From: Rhizomys pruinosus
Taxonomy: Eukaryota > Chordata > Mammalia > Rodentia > Spalacidae
NCBI GenBank assembly: GCA_009823505.1
Contig: VZQC01009967.1
Location: forward strand, 392,720-456,719
Direction: 5' to 3'
DNA: 64,000 nucleotides
Position 1 is the stretch's first letter, and every line of letters starts with the position of its first letter. Positions 24,058 to 33,733 of the stretch are shown here, piece after piece. Position numbers and translations under genes: made by a program. The notes beneath the pieces are model-generated. The model ran no database searches. It was not told where the DNA came from and saw nothing but the letters and a program-made list of their open reading frames with translations.

Positions 24058-24819
24058 CTACTTGATTCCTTCCAAAGTCAGTTCATCACGCTTCACCAAG
24101 ATGCGGATGGGGTCCGTCATGAACTTGTTGGTCATCTCCAGGATCTCGTGAGGCAACGTGGCACTGATGAGAACCACCTGTGTGGCTGGCGGCAGAAACC
24201 TGTATGCATCGTAGATCTGCTCCTTGAAACCTTGGTTCAGCATTTCGTCGGCTTCGTCCAAAACCAACATCTTGAGAGCCCGTGTCCTTAAACTTCTGCG
24301 GCGAATCATATCAAAGACACGCCCAGGGGTGCCGGCCACTACGTGCTGCCCGTGGTCCAGCTTCCGGATGTCCTCCCCCAGGTTGGTGCCTCCGATGCAG
24401 GCATGGCACAGCACGTTCATGTAGTCTCCCAGGGCCAGCAGGACCTTTTGAATCTGTAGAGCTAACTCTCTTGTTGGAGCCAAGATCAGAGCCTGGGTGT
24501 CTCTAACGTGAGTATCCAAACACTGGAGCACTGAGATACTGAAGGTGGCCGTCTTGCCAGTGCCGGACTGAGACTGGGCGATGACATCTCTCCCTTTAAT
24601 TATGGGCGTGATAGCACGCTGCTGGATTGCTGATGGCTTTTCAAAACCGTAGGCGTAGATGCCACGCAGCAGATCTTCCCGCAAGCCTAATGTGTCGAAC
24701 GTGGGGGTCACGTCCACCTCCTCGATGGTCTCAAACTCCACCTTGGTCATGTCCTTCTCTTTGAGCAGCCGCTTCCATTCCGAGCTGGATTTCAACATCA
24801 TGGTTGCCTTGATTACCAC
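24058..24819 (-). pseudogene. EIF4A3 retrocopy, first open segment: RecA lobe 1
   Basis: This 253-codon open segment covers the N-terminal extension and the whole first RecA-like lobe: Q motif, Walker [17 protein letters not shown]-containing Ib region, DEAD and SAT. It ends after LTLEGIK at a TAG where the parent has Gln. The frame opens at GTG; the first in-frame ATG is at 24799-24801, followed at once by a second ATG. The N-terminus ([14 protein letters not shown]) is poorly conserved and one codon longer than the parent. Lobe 1 alone can bind ATP poorly but would not be a working helicase. Expression is not shown by the sequence; it is most likely a decaying pseudogene half. Confidence 0.85.
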
Positions 24820-24829
24820 TAGGCAGAGA

Positions 24830-25330
24830 TGAGGGCACTCTGAAGAGTTTTATTTTGGTAAATGATACCAGTACGGGACGTTAAGGGTTCTCCAGGAGCA
24901 AGGAGAACGTGGCCCCTGGGAATTTTCTTACTAATCCAAATAGAGTCTGAGTACTCCAACAATGGCTGAACCACACTGGAGAAGCCGAGAATCCAGGAGT
25001 TGGTCAGTCCACGAAGCCAGATTTCTTCTCAGGAGTCCCAACCTGGTGATGAAAGCCTGATGAATCTGCTAGTCTTCAGTCTACACTGGAGAAGAAGCCG
25101 TTCAGAGCAGCAAGACCAACTCACCAGTGAGAGACACAAGTGGCCAAAGGCTAGAGCTCTCTTCTGCCTTTTATACCCGCTGCCATCAGATGGTAACACC
25201 CACATTTAGGGTGGGTCTAATGCCCACATTTAGGGTGGGTCTTCCAGCATCAAAAGTTTATTAAATCAAGCAGGTTTCTCATTTCGGTTAATCACAAATC
25301 CAATCAAGTTGACACACCCAGGATTAGCCA
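24830..25330 (-). mobile_element. Unclassified rodent repeat (URR1/RMER1- or LTR-like), upstream of the retrocopy
   Basis: Read on the minus strand it opens with GTGTCAACTTGATTGGAT, carries a doubled CCACCCTAAATGTGGG segment, a TATAAAAG box (25168-25175) and an AATAAA (24849-24854). This order resembles rodent repeats of the URR1/RMER1 type or a solo LTR. The 20-base unit beginning CCCACATTTAGGG is repeated at 25199 and 25223. Family assignment is from memory and uncertain. Confidence 0.5.
25168..25175 (-). promoter_or_regulatory. TATA-like box in the repeat upstream of the EIF4A3 retrocopy
   Basis: TATAAAAG on the minus strand, in the context GCGGGTATAAAAGGCAG, about 350 bases upstream of the retrocopy and in the same orientation. 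It is probably part of the repeat's own promoter. Activity is unknown. Confidence 0.35.
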
Positions 25331-25399
25331 TCCTGTGTAGGGTGTGATCGCCTGTGGAGGGTGTGACAAGAGGATTAAGATAGTCTGGTCTCAGAAACT

Positions 25400-25825
25400 G
25401 GTCCAGAAATCTATGGTGGAAGAGCAGGAGTGAGTGGGCCTGGGCTCAAGGGGACAGTGCGGGAGAGAGTGGAGCTGCTCAGACTGCAGGGAATCAAGGC
25501 TCAGTGGGCAGGATCTGACCTACATGGTGGCAGACAGCTCTGAGGCCTGAAAGTCAGAAGGCCAAGGGCAAGGTTGGGGTGGGGACAGCCTGTGGAGAGT
25601 CCAACAAACGATGCTGGAGAATTGAGCTCGTCTGAGGGCAGGGGATCAGGACTCAGTGGGTGAGTCTGGACTAAGAGGGAAATCCAGATATCTGGGGTTG
25701 AAAGACCAGTTATTGGTCTAGGCACAAGGCCAGAAGGGGGACCCTGTGTGGGGAGCTCATATTGTTTTTCTTCTTGTTTTGCCCCCCATAACCTATCACT
25801 TCTGACCCCTGGTGTTCTCAAGGCA
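25400..25825. repeat. GC-richer segment with a diverged tandem duplication of about 152 bp
   Basis: The motif GGAATCAAGGCTCAGTGGGC near 25490 recurs as GGGATCAGGACTCAGTGGGT near 25642. The CTCAGTGGG cores lie at 25500 and 25652, an offset of 152. It may be LTR or ERV-derived DNA; the family was not recognised. Confidence 0.35.
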
Positions 25826-25840
25826 CCGTGTTAACTCTGT

Positions 25841-25843
25841 ATT

Positions 25844-25882
<39 letters not shown>

Positions 25883-25985
25883 TTCCTTTTGAAGCAGGGT
25901 CTCCCTGTAGTTCTGGCTGGCCTGGAACTCACAGAGAGTCCCTCCCAAGTGCTGGGATTAAAGGTGTGTGCCACCACACCCAGCA
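25841..25985 (-). mobile_element. B1 SINE with (TTTA)n tail and 12-bp TSD
   Basis: Antisense B1 lacking part of its middle, with about ten TTTA units as tail. Perfect TSD TGTTAACTCTGT at 25829-25840 and 25986-25997. Confidence 0.94.
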
Positions 25986-26442
25986 TGTTAACTCTGTCTC
26001 AAAGAATGTTATTTTGTTGTTTATGCCCCCAAATGACTTAGACACCTCCCCAGATGTTCTCTCAATTGGTTTTGGTTCCAGGGGTAAGAGTCCATTATGG
26101 CAAGGGGAGCATGGTCGCCAAGGTGGGAGAACGAGCAATCACAACATCTTCAAATGGACACAGGATGGAGAGCACTTCATGTATTCTTAACACATTCAGT
26201 TGGAAATGAGCTCTGAAAAATACGTTTGATTGATTTAAACTTAAATGACTTTCAGGGAAAAGCAATTCCATGAAATTCCTCATTCCACTGCTGGTGGGAA
26301 TGTAAACTCCTGCAGCCACTATGGAAATCAGTGTGGAGAACCCTTGGAAGACTTGGAATGAACTTGCCACCCGACCCAGCCATACCACTCCTGGGCATGT
26401 ACCCCCCAAGACTCACCCCACTGCAGAGATACATGCACGGCC

Positions 26443-26685
26443 ATGTTTATTTCAGCTCTCTTCACAATGGCAAAGAGCTGGAACCAACCCAAATGCCCCT
26501 CAACTGATGAGTGGATAGAGAAAATGTGGTACATCTACACAATGGAGTTCTATGCAGCAGTAAAGAAAGATGACATCATGAGCTTTGCAGGAAAATGGCT
26601 GGAGCTAGAGGACATCATGCTGATTGATGTAACACAGTCCCAGAAAAACAAACAACAAATGGTATCCCTCATCTGTGGATGCTAG
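26443..26685 (+). pseudogene. L1 ORF2p C-terminal remnant
   Basis: This is an 80-codon open stretch ending in TAG. It matches the C-terminal tail of rodent L1 ORF2p (KMWYIYTME.Y.A.KK, WLELEDIML, VTQSQKN). Its first Met is internal to the family reading frame. The catalytic domains lie upstream in a full element and are missing, so no function is expected. It keeps its frame and stop, unlike the segment just upstream. Confidence 0.9.
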
Positions 26686-26767
26686 TGCCAATTACCCAGT
26701 TGTAAGTATTTCCTGTGCATGGCCCCTTGAGCTTTTGTCCAAAGCATTTGGGAGTGATGCATATTGG

Positions 26768-26768
<1 letters not shown>

Positions 26769-26802
<34 letters not shown>
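26769..26802. repeat. (CAA)n within the L1 3' UTR
   Basis: About 11 CAA units inside the L1 tail. Confidence 0.9.
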
Positions 26803-27075
26803 GAAAGGACTGTATCAAAGAACTGACTGAAACAGTGAACTTCTGCTCAAAACAGTCAACTTCCCCATGGAGAATATTGAGAAAGACTGAGAAGGAGATG
26901 AATAGCATGTTTGACAGAATGCATGAGCTCTGGTGGGGGGGGATGGGGGGGACACGGGTCTAGAAAAATTTAAAAAAAATTGAAAATGAGATACAAATGG
27001 ACATTTTTGAAGATGTTTTTAATGGTAGTTTACATTGTGTGATGTGCATTGTAACAATAACTGAAAGACTGAAAA

Positions 27076-27295
27076 AAATTTTATTTATTATTTTATGTGT
27101 ATGAGTGTACCATCTTCATGTAGGTTTGTGCACCCGTTTTGTGCAATGCGGTGGAGGTCAGAAGAGGGTGTCGGATTCCCCCAGAACTGGAGTTAAAGAC
27201 GGTTCTTAGCTGCCATGTGGGTGCTGGGAATCGAACCCTGGGTCCTCTGCAAGAGCAGTCGGTGCTCTTAACTGCTAAGCCATCTCTCCAGCCCC
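27076..27295 (-). mobile_element. B2/B3-class SINE without the duplication; 11-bp TSD
   Basis: Antisense full-length copy with a single unit (CAGAACTGGAGTTAAAGACGG). TSD AAGACTGAAAA at 27065-27075 and 27296-27306. Confidence 0.94.
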
Positions 27296-27309
27296 AAGAC
27301 TGAAAATTT

Positions 27310-28410
27310 TAAAAGATGAAAGATGTAAAACTGAAAAGTATCATAATACCAATGATGACAGTTATTTACCAGACAGAATGAGATTACTCAACAGCTACAT
27401 GTGTTTAAGCCCCTCTTTATGGGGCAGTTACATTACATGCATGATCCAATTTAGCGCCCACAACAAAGTCAGGAGGAAGCAGATCTTATTTACCTTTTTG
27501 TGGGGATGAATTCAAGGTCACAGGAATGAGTGGTAGATATGAATGTTTAACACAAATCCCTCTGTCTACAAATTATAGGGGAACGACTGTGATAGGCAAT
27601 GCACCCTGGTCTTTGGGAAATGCCACCATCTGTGTGGCCACCTGTCCTCAAGGTCTCCTCCTATAGGGGGCTCCGCCAGGGGAGGGGAGCCCCGCCAGTG
27701 AGGCAGTTCCTGTGCATAGGCAATGGATAGATAACACTGGCAGGGAACTGTCCTTGTCCAAGCCAATGTCCTTGCTTTGCTGTCTGCTCAGGAATGGCTC
27801 AGAACAGCACTGGGGTTGAGTCTTTGGAGCAATGCAGCCTCAGGCATATCTGGGGAAATGCAAGGATAAGCTCTTTGGAACACAGAGACAATATATTCCA
27901 TGGGAAACCATGTGGCTTTCTGACAACAATGATAAGTAACCTGGGGCTAATTCAATATAAATGGGCAAAATCAGGGATAATAATCAAAGACTTTCAAATG
28001 TTCTCAACATTTTTTTTTTAGCTTGGGTCCACTACTGGCTATCTTATTCTTAACAATGGTAGCATTGTTTTAAGTTTGCTTATAATTAGAATTTCCACAC
28101 TGTCCAAAGCTTAGAATTCAATTTTACCATTTTAGAAACATTTTAAAAGTAAAAGAATAGAATATGTTCCAAGGACTGTTCAATGTTTAGTAGAACCCTT
28201 TACAATTCTAATATAAATGGAATAAAGCTTGTACTGTAGATTCACTCCATTTTCTGGAATAGTGAACGATGGGATTGGTTTGAGGGGACATGAGGAGACA
28301 GATACTTTATGTTCATGAGCAGCTACAAAAACAATTACATTATAACTTGAGGAATATTTATAGAAGTTCTTTGAATTTCTGGTAGAATTCTGCACTGTAT
28401 CCAGCTGGTC
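27310..28410. other. Mostly unique DNA
   Basis: Includes a GC-rich patch near 27665-27695 with an 8-bp-arm inverted repeat (GGGGCTCC / GGAGCCCC). No gene seen. Confidence 0.55.
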
Positions 28411-28414
28411 CTAG

Positions 28415-28578
28415 GCTTTTTTTTTTTTTTTTTGGTCTTTTTGAGACAGGGTCTCCCTGTAGCCCCAGCTGTCCTAGAACTCACTCTGTAGACCAGGCTG
28501 GCCTTGAACTCCCAAAGATCCAACTGCCTCTGCCTCCCAAGTGCTAGGATTAAAGGTGTGTGGCACTATGCCCGGCCC
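28415..28578 (-). mobile_element. B1 SINE, full length
   Basis: T tail, GGTCTTTTTGAGACAGGGTC through GGCACTATGCCCGGCCC. Confidence 0.94.
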
Positions 28579-28610
28579 TTGAATATAGATTTTAAAAAAT
28601 ATATCCTTAT

Positions 28611-28854
28611 GGGCTGGAGAGATGGCCTAGCAGTTAAGAGCGCCGACCACTCTTACAGAGGACCTGGGTTCGATCCCCAGCACCCACATGGCAGCCGAGA
28701 ACCGTCCGAAACTCCAATTCCAGGAGAACTCCAGTTCTAGGAGAATCTGACACCCGCTTCTGACCTCTGCGGCATTGCACGACACGGGTGCACAAACCTG
28801 CATGCAGACAGTACATTCATACACATACAGAAATAAATAAAATTAAAAAAAAAG
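28611..28854 (+). mobile_element. B2/B3-class SINE, 17-bp-duplication subfamily, copy E
   Basis: Sense, full length, both 17-bp units present. TSD TATATCCTTAT at 28600-28610 and 28855-28865. Confidence 0.95.
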
Positions 28855-29118
28855 TATATCCTTATGATTCTTTAAATTTCCTCAGTATCTGTTATAATGT
28901 TTCCCTATTCATCATTGATTTTATTAATTTGCATCCTCTTTTTTTTTTGGTTAATTTGGGTAAAGGTTTGTCAATATTGTTCATTTAACTGATACCTTAT
29001 ATAATTTTTTGATCCTGTTTCATTCTATTAGCCCATTGACCCCCAAACAATGTTCAATATTACCATTGTTCTTGGTTATTCTGCAGAATTTGGTAGTTAA
29101 GACCCTATCCTGAAGACA

Positions 29119-29139
29119 CTCGTTAATGGTATTAACGAG
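29119..29139. repeat. Perfect hairpin, 9-bp arms and 3-base loop
   Basis: CTCGTTAAT, loop GGT, ATTAACGAG. Confidence 0.9.
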
Positions 29140-29224
29140 AACATTAATTTAGAAGTTCATGTATTGAAGGGCATTACTATGAATAAATCACATGTATCTT
29201 GTCTCTCAAAAACAGTCTATTCTA

Positions 29225-29392
29225 GTAGGATGTGGTGGTACACACCTCTAATCCCAGCACTCAGGAGGCAGAGGGCAGGTGGATCTCTGTGAGTTCAAGG
29301 CCAGCCTGGTCCACATAGCAAATTCCAGGCCAGCTGGGACTAAGGGGAGACCTGTCTCAAAAAGACTAAAAAAAAAAAAAAAAAAAAAAAGA
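29225..29392 (+). mobile_element. B1 SINE with a long A tail
   Basis: GGATGTGGTGGTACACACCT through GGGGAGACCTGTCTCAAAAA, then about 22 A. Confidence 0.92.
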
Positions 29393-29489
29393 CCAAAGGA
29401 GAAGAAAAAAAGAAAGAAGGAAAGAGCTTACCCTCTGTGCTTCCAAAGAGCTCCATCTATAAATTGTATGACTCTTGATTGAATTTTTA

Positions 29490-29694
29490 GGTTTGTATGT
29501 TGTTATTGTGTGTGTGAGGCATGTATGGGGGAACCTATGTTCCACGGCACATGACGGGAGGTCAGAGGACAATTTTGTGGCCTCAGTCCTCTTCTTGATC
29601 CTTTACGTAGGTTTGAAGGGGTTTGGAGGTCTGAACTCAGGTTGTTGGGCTTGGACAGTAGCACTTAGAGCCACTGAGCCATCTCATTCTCCCC
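29490..29694 (-). mobile_element. B3-like SINE, old
   Basis: Antisense: GAGGTCAGAGGACAATTTTG, GAACTCAGGTTGTTGGGCTT and GCCACTGAGCCATCTC. Diverged. Confidence 0.7.
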
Positions 29695-29915
29695 TGAAAA
29701 TATTTTTTAAACGCATCCATATGGTGACTTTTCCTTACCCAATAATGGCTATTCACACAATCTTACCTTAGTATTAGGTATTACAAGTAATCTACATATG
29801 ATTTAAGATAGCTAAGAGGATGTGTATAGATTATATGTGACTGCCCAACCAAGAGTCCTGGCATCATCCCCTAGAGATCCCAGAGAGAATCATCTTTTGC
29901 CAGTTTTTTTTCCTT

Positions 29916-30140
29916 TCTTCCTTCCTTCCTTCCTTCCTTCTCCTTCCTTCCTTCCTTCTTCCTTCCTTCCTTCCTTCCTTCCTTCCTTCCTTCCTTCCTT
30001 CCTTCCTTCCTTCCTTCCTTCCTTCCTTCCTTCTTTCCTAGCTGGCCTGGACCATACAATGGAGACCAGCCTGGCTTCAGTCTCACAGAGATCCACCTGC
30101 CTCGCTAGTACTGAGATTAAAGGTGTGCCCCACCACACCG
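29916..30140 (-). mobile_element. B1 SINE with a long (TTCC)n tail
   Basis: Antisense B1 part at 30037-30140 (TGGAGACCAGCCTGGCTTCA). The preceding 29916-30036 is a TTCC tetranucleotide array with a few slips, apparently grown from the tail. Confidence 0.85.
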
Positions 30141-30619
30141 TCACTTCCCAGTTCTCTTAATTGCTTGCTAGAAGCTTGACTTGTATGAAATAATTCAGAT
30201 TTTAGAGCATATTTGTTCAAGACCCAATAATTTCATCAAATATGAAGTGTTGTTTTTCCCAGTTTTTCTTTCTGTTCTCCAAGACATAGAAAGAAACTAA
30301 TTATAGGATAGTCCAAGAAAAATTAATACAAGGCTTTGTTTCTCTATAATACACTTTTAGATTTTTTTGAGATCCAACAAGAATAGCTCCGAAACATGAT
30401 TAAAATGCAAATTTGCACTTTTAGATAGCACATGAATTATTGTGATATAGTTTCAAAGATTATCCTATAAGTTATACAATCATATAAAAGATGTCACCTT
30501 TTAATTCACTATTTTGCAGGGTAGTAGGGTGTATACACCTTAGTCTAGTGTATTGCAATATTCAAATACTTGCTAAAAATTCTCTTCTATAATTCCATTT
30601 TGCTCCATGGCACATTTTT

Positions 30620-30859
30620 TTTTTATTTTATTTATTTCTGTATGTGTATGAATGTACTGTCTGCATGCAGGTCTGTGCACCTGTGTCGTGCAATGCCGCG
30701 GAGATCAGAAGAGGGTCTCAGATTCCCCTGGAACTGGAGTTCTCCTGGAATTGGAGTTTCAAACGGTTCTCTGCCGCCATGTGGGTGCTGGGGATCGAAC
30801 CCAGGTCCTCTGTAAGAGCAGTTGGCACTCTTAACCGCTAGACCATCTCTCCAGTCCCA
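30620..30859 (-). mobile_element. B2/B3-class SINE, 17-bp-duplication subfamily, copy F
   Basis: Antisense, full length, duplicated unit present. Perfect 17-bp TSD CTCCATGGCACATTTTT at 30603-30619 and 30860-30876. Confidence 0.96.
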
Positions 30860-31055
30860 CTCCATGGCACATTTTTAATAAAATTTTATGGTGCCAAACA
30901 TTATAAAATATTTCACAGTGCCTGAATATTTATAAGATAAATTTAACTTTTAACAGTATCAAACCCTTTTTTGATCTAACCTTGCTGTATTTAACAGGAA
31001 AAAAAACAAAAAAAAACATGATTCTGAAACATCTATTGCTTAGAAATATGTGCTT

Positions 31056-31306
31056 GCGGGGTTGGAGAGATAGCCTAGCGGTTAAGAGCACTGACTGCTC
31101 TTGCAGAGGACCCGGGTTCGATTCCCAGCACCCACATGGAGGCTAAGAACCGTCTATAACTGCAATTCCAGGAGAACTCCAGTTCCAGGGGAATCCGACG
31201 CCCTCTTCTGACCTCCGCGGCATTGCACGACACGGGTGCACAAACCTGCATGCAGACAGTACATTCATACACATACAGAAATAGATAAAATTTATATATA
31301 AAAAAA
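31056..31306 (+). mobile_element. B2/B3-class SINE, 17-bp-duplication subfamily, copy G
   Basis: Sense, full length, CpGs well kept. Perfect 14-bp TSD AGAAATATGTGCTT at 31042-31055 and 31307-31320. Confidence 0.96.
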
Positions 31307-31881
31307 AGAAATATGTGCTTAAACACGGATGGAGCAGAATTCTGAGACTGCGTTAGAACCAGAAAAGTTCTCCTTTTACCAGTGTCTCTAGCAGAATTCT
31401 CAAAAGGGACATTTTTGAATGTTAGCGTTTATGGGTGTGTTACTAAATGGTGAAAATAGATGGATTCAGTGGTTTCCTGGGCTTTGACTCCGTGAATACA
31501 CTGGACATTGACAGGCTCTTCTTCCAAAGAATCTATTTTTTTGTTTACGAGATCCCACACAAAAAAAGAAGTGTCCAAAGTAGCCAAGACTGTGGAGCTC
31601 CAGGATACTTCAAAGCCTGGCTTTTGACTTGCCACTGTGTCTATGGGGCTAGTTTATCTCCTTAACTCCACTTTAACCAAGAGTTAACCAAGAGTCTATG
31701 CTGGGATGGGGGGCTTTAATTTTAATTTGGTCTTGGAGGAAGCTTCCTACACTTCAGTGACATCCTGAAGCACATAATTAGGACTAAGCTTGAGAATCGA
31801 TGTCTTAGACCTGCTGACCCACCTCATAAGATGGGTTTTGAGTTATTCCATTCAAATATTATAATTGTTCCCGTATGATTT

Positions 31882-31990
31882 TCTTTTTGTTGTCTGGAGA
31901 CAGAGTCTCATGTAGCCCAGACCTTGAACTCGCTGTACAGAGGACGATGATTTGAACTCCTGCTTCTACCTTGTGAGTGTTGAACTCTAA
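31882..31990 (-). mobile_element. B1 SINE, old
   Basis: Antisense: GAGACAGAGTCTCATGTAGC and GACCTTGAACTCGCTG; strongly diverged. Confidence 0.6.
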
Positions 31991-32099
31991 GCTTATGATT
32001 TTATCATCTTCAACTCTTTCTCCACCTAAACAGTTACTACGGTGTGTGCCTGCTTTACTACACCCATTGGCCCCTACTCCATGAATGTTTACTGTTTTT

Positions 32100-32420
32100 G
32101 TAAAGTTATTTTAGTTCATTTGAGCTGATATAGCAAAATAGCACAGATTGGGAAGCTTACCAACAACAAAACTTATTTCTAACATTCTGGAGGTTAAAAA
32201 TCCAAGATCAAGGTAGCAGCAGTACAGGGGAGTCCCAATTTCTGGTTCATAGATGGTGCCCCCTTGCTGTGTTCCTCACAGTGTAGAAGGGGCAAAGCAG
32301 CTCTCTGTAAGAACTTCAGTCACATATATGGGCACTCTGCCCACCTGATCTAATCACCTGGCAATGGTCCTCTGTCCTAAGACCATCGCATCCCTAATTA
32401 ATGTTGTGATCTGAATTTTG
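32100..32420 (+). mobile_element. Ancient eutherian interspersed repeat, family not assigned
   Basis: GCAAAATAGCACAGATTGGG, TTCTGGAGGTTAAAAATCCA, TCTGGTTCATAGATGGTGCC and CTAATCACCTGGCAATGG recall a widespread mammalian repeat, diverged here. Confidence 0.45.
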
Positions 32421-32424
32421 GTCG

Positions 32425-32567
32425 GTTTGTTTTGTTTGTGAGAGGGTCTTACTATGTAACTCTAGATATTCTAGAACTCACTGTATAGACCAGGCCTTGA
32501 ACTTGTGGTGGTCCTGCCTCTGCCTACAAGAGTGCTGGAATTAGTGACATATACCATTTTTCAGCCC
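32425..32567 (-). mobile_element. B1 SINE, old
   Basis: Antisense: TAGAACTCACTGTATAGACC and AGAGTGCTGGAATTAGTGAC. Confidence 0.7.
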
Positions 32568-32732
32568 ATATATGTACCAAATAAGTTTCTTCAAAAAAAT
32601 TTCTTTTACTTTAGTTTCCTTGTCTGAGTTCTATGCTGATTAGAGGATCTATTTAGAATTATGCATTAATGTGTTAAGCCTGACCCCCACGGCATGTTGG
32701 CTAAGAGATGCTTAGTCAAGATACTTGGATCA

Positions 32733-32888
32733 GCCAGGCGTGGTGGCACACACCTTTAATCCCGGCACTTGGGAGGAAGAGGTAGGACCAGTGTGTTCTC
32801 TGTGCATTAAAGGCCAACCTGGTCTACAAAGTGAGTTCCAGGACAGCTGGAACTGCAGAGAGACAAAAAGACAAAAAAAAAAAAAAGT
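32733..32888 (+). mobile_element. B1 SINE with 11-bp TSD
   Basis: AGCCAGGCGTGGTGGCACAC through GCAGAGAGACAAAAAG. TSD TACTTGGATCA / TACTTTGATCA at 32722-32732 and 32889-32899. Confidence 0.92.
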
Positions 32889-33182
32889 TACTTTGATCAA
32901 ATGTATTAGAAGATTCTGGAACTCCAATGAGATATGTCTGGAGAAAGCCATTTCTTCCAAAGACCTGAAACTTTTTGATAAATTAGACACAAATCTGCAC
33001 ACAGATATCAGTCCTTTACCACCTATTTCCCAGTAGAAACTTTATCAAAATTATATAAATCTTTACTTAAAATTTTATCATTTTTCAGTTATTTTTGACT
33101 TATTTCACATGTCTATATATGCAGAGAATTAAAAAATAATCCCCATAATTGAAGCTCTTGGAATGGTTCTAGTCTAGCCATA

Positions 33183-33390
33183 ATTTTTTAAATTTTTTTA
33201 ATTTGTATTTCTTTTAGTTATAGGGTGGGAAAGGATTTGCAGCTGTGCATATAGAGTGGCCAGAAGAGGGCACTGTATTCCCCCAGAGTTCCAAGTGTTC
33301 TGGAGATACCCAGCCTGTTATGTGAGTGTTGGGATCTGAACTTTGTCCTCAAGATTCCGCAGAAAGAGTTCTTAACCATATCTCCATCTT
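33183..33390 (-). mobile_element. B3-like SINE, old
   Basis: Antisense: AGAGTGGCCAGAAGAGGGCA and GTGAGTGTTGGGATCTGAAC are recognisable; the rest is diverged. Confidence 0.65.
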
Positions 33391-33733
33391 TCTGTTGTTT
33401 TTCTAATATATGATATTACAGAAGTAACCACTAAATCCATGTAAGTCAGCATAAATGTACTGGCTCTGACTATAACTATCCCTTTTGCTTTGGTGGCCAA
33501 AATTATCAGATACTAAATTAAACTTTATTGCATATTTAATTGTTTAGTAAATAGCAGGTGTTTCTTCCACTACAAGAAGCCAGAAGTAACGCAATTTCCC
33601 TACTCTCAGATAATTAATCCTCCCATTCTCCAAGAAAAACAAGTAATAACACTGGGACATTTACACTTCTAGATAGTGAAAGTTCCTTCCACATGACACT
33701 GGATAGTCCTAAGGCTGATGGTGGCAGCTGTTT

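Larger units (their letters stand above)
23375..24819 (-). pseudogene. EIF4A3 (retrocopy): EIF4A3 processed retropseudogene (DEAD-box helicase of the exon-junction complex), near full length, disabled
   Basis: The parent protein is eIF4A-III, the RNA-clamping ATPase of the nuclear exon-junction complex. Read on the minus strand, the copy gives about 412 codons without introns, against 411 in mammalian EIF4A3. From memory of the parent, about 92% of residues match after the first 16. Visible motifs in order are: Q-motif region ([14 protein letters not shown]), motif I (SQSGTGKT), Ia (PTRELA), II (DEAD), III (SAT), V (STDVWA.GLDVPQ) and VI ([13 protein letters not shown]). Three lesions are seen. 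The expected initiator is GTG (24817-24819). The Gln codon after LTLEGIK is TAG, at about 24058-24060. One extra T lies in the T-run just after it, shifting the frame by +1. Motif V also has Arg changed to Trp. The first 16 codons diverge much more than the rest, so the copy may be 5' truncated. A 3' UTR with AATAAA follows, but no poly(A) tail or TSD is readable. Confidence 0.96.
26260..26990 (+). mobile_element. L1 3' part: ORF2 C-terminus plus 3' UTR
   Basis: Sense strand. 26260-26685 encodes the C-terminal end of L1 ORF2p, the reverse transcriptase/endonuclease protein. Conserved words are WWECKLLQPLWKSVWR, DPAIPLLGMYP, SWNQPKCPSTDEWIEKMW and YIYTMEFYAAVKKDD. The last 80 codons (26443-26685) are open to a natural stop, but upstream residues are in another frame (shift near 26427), so the copy is dead. 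The 3' UTR holds a (CAA)n run and a G-rich tract (26932-26952). Reverse-transcriptase and endonuclease domains are absent by 5' truncation. Confidence 0.92.

Noticed and set aside
23727..24065. Plus-strand open frames opposite the EIF4A3 copy
   Set aside because: Antisense shadows of the retrocopy; they match nothing themselves.
26443..26685. Small intact gene
   Set aside because: It is the C-terminal tail of L1 ORF2, truncated and out of frame with the sequence upstream.
29822..30160. Ser-Phe-Leu-Pro or Lys-Glu-Gly-Arg repeat protein
   Set aside because: Translation of the (TTCC)n array.
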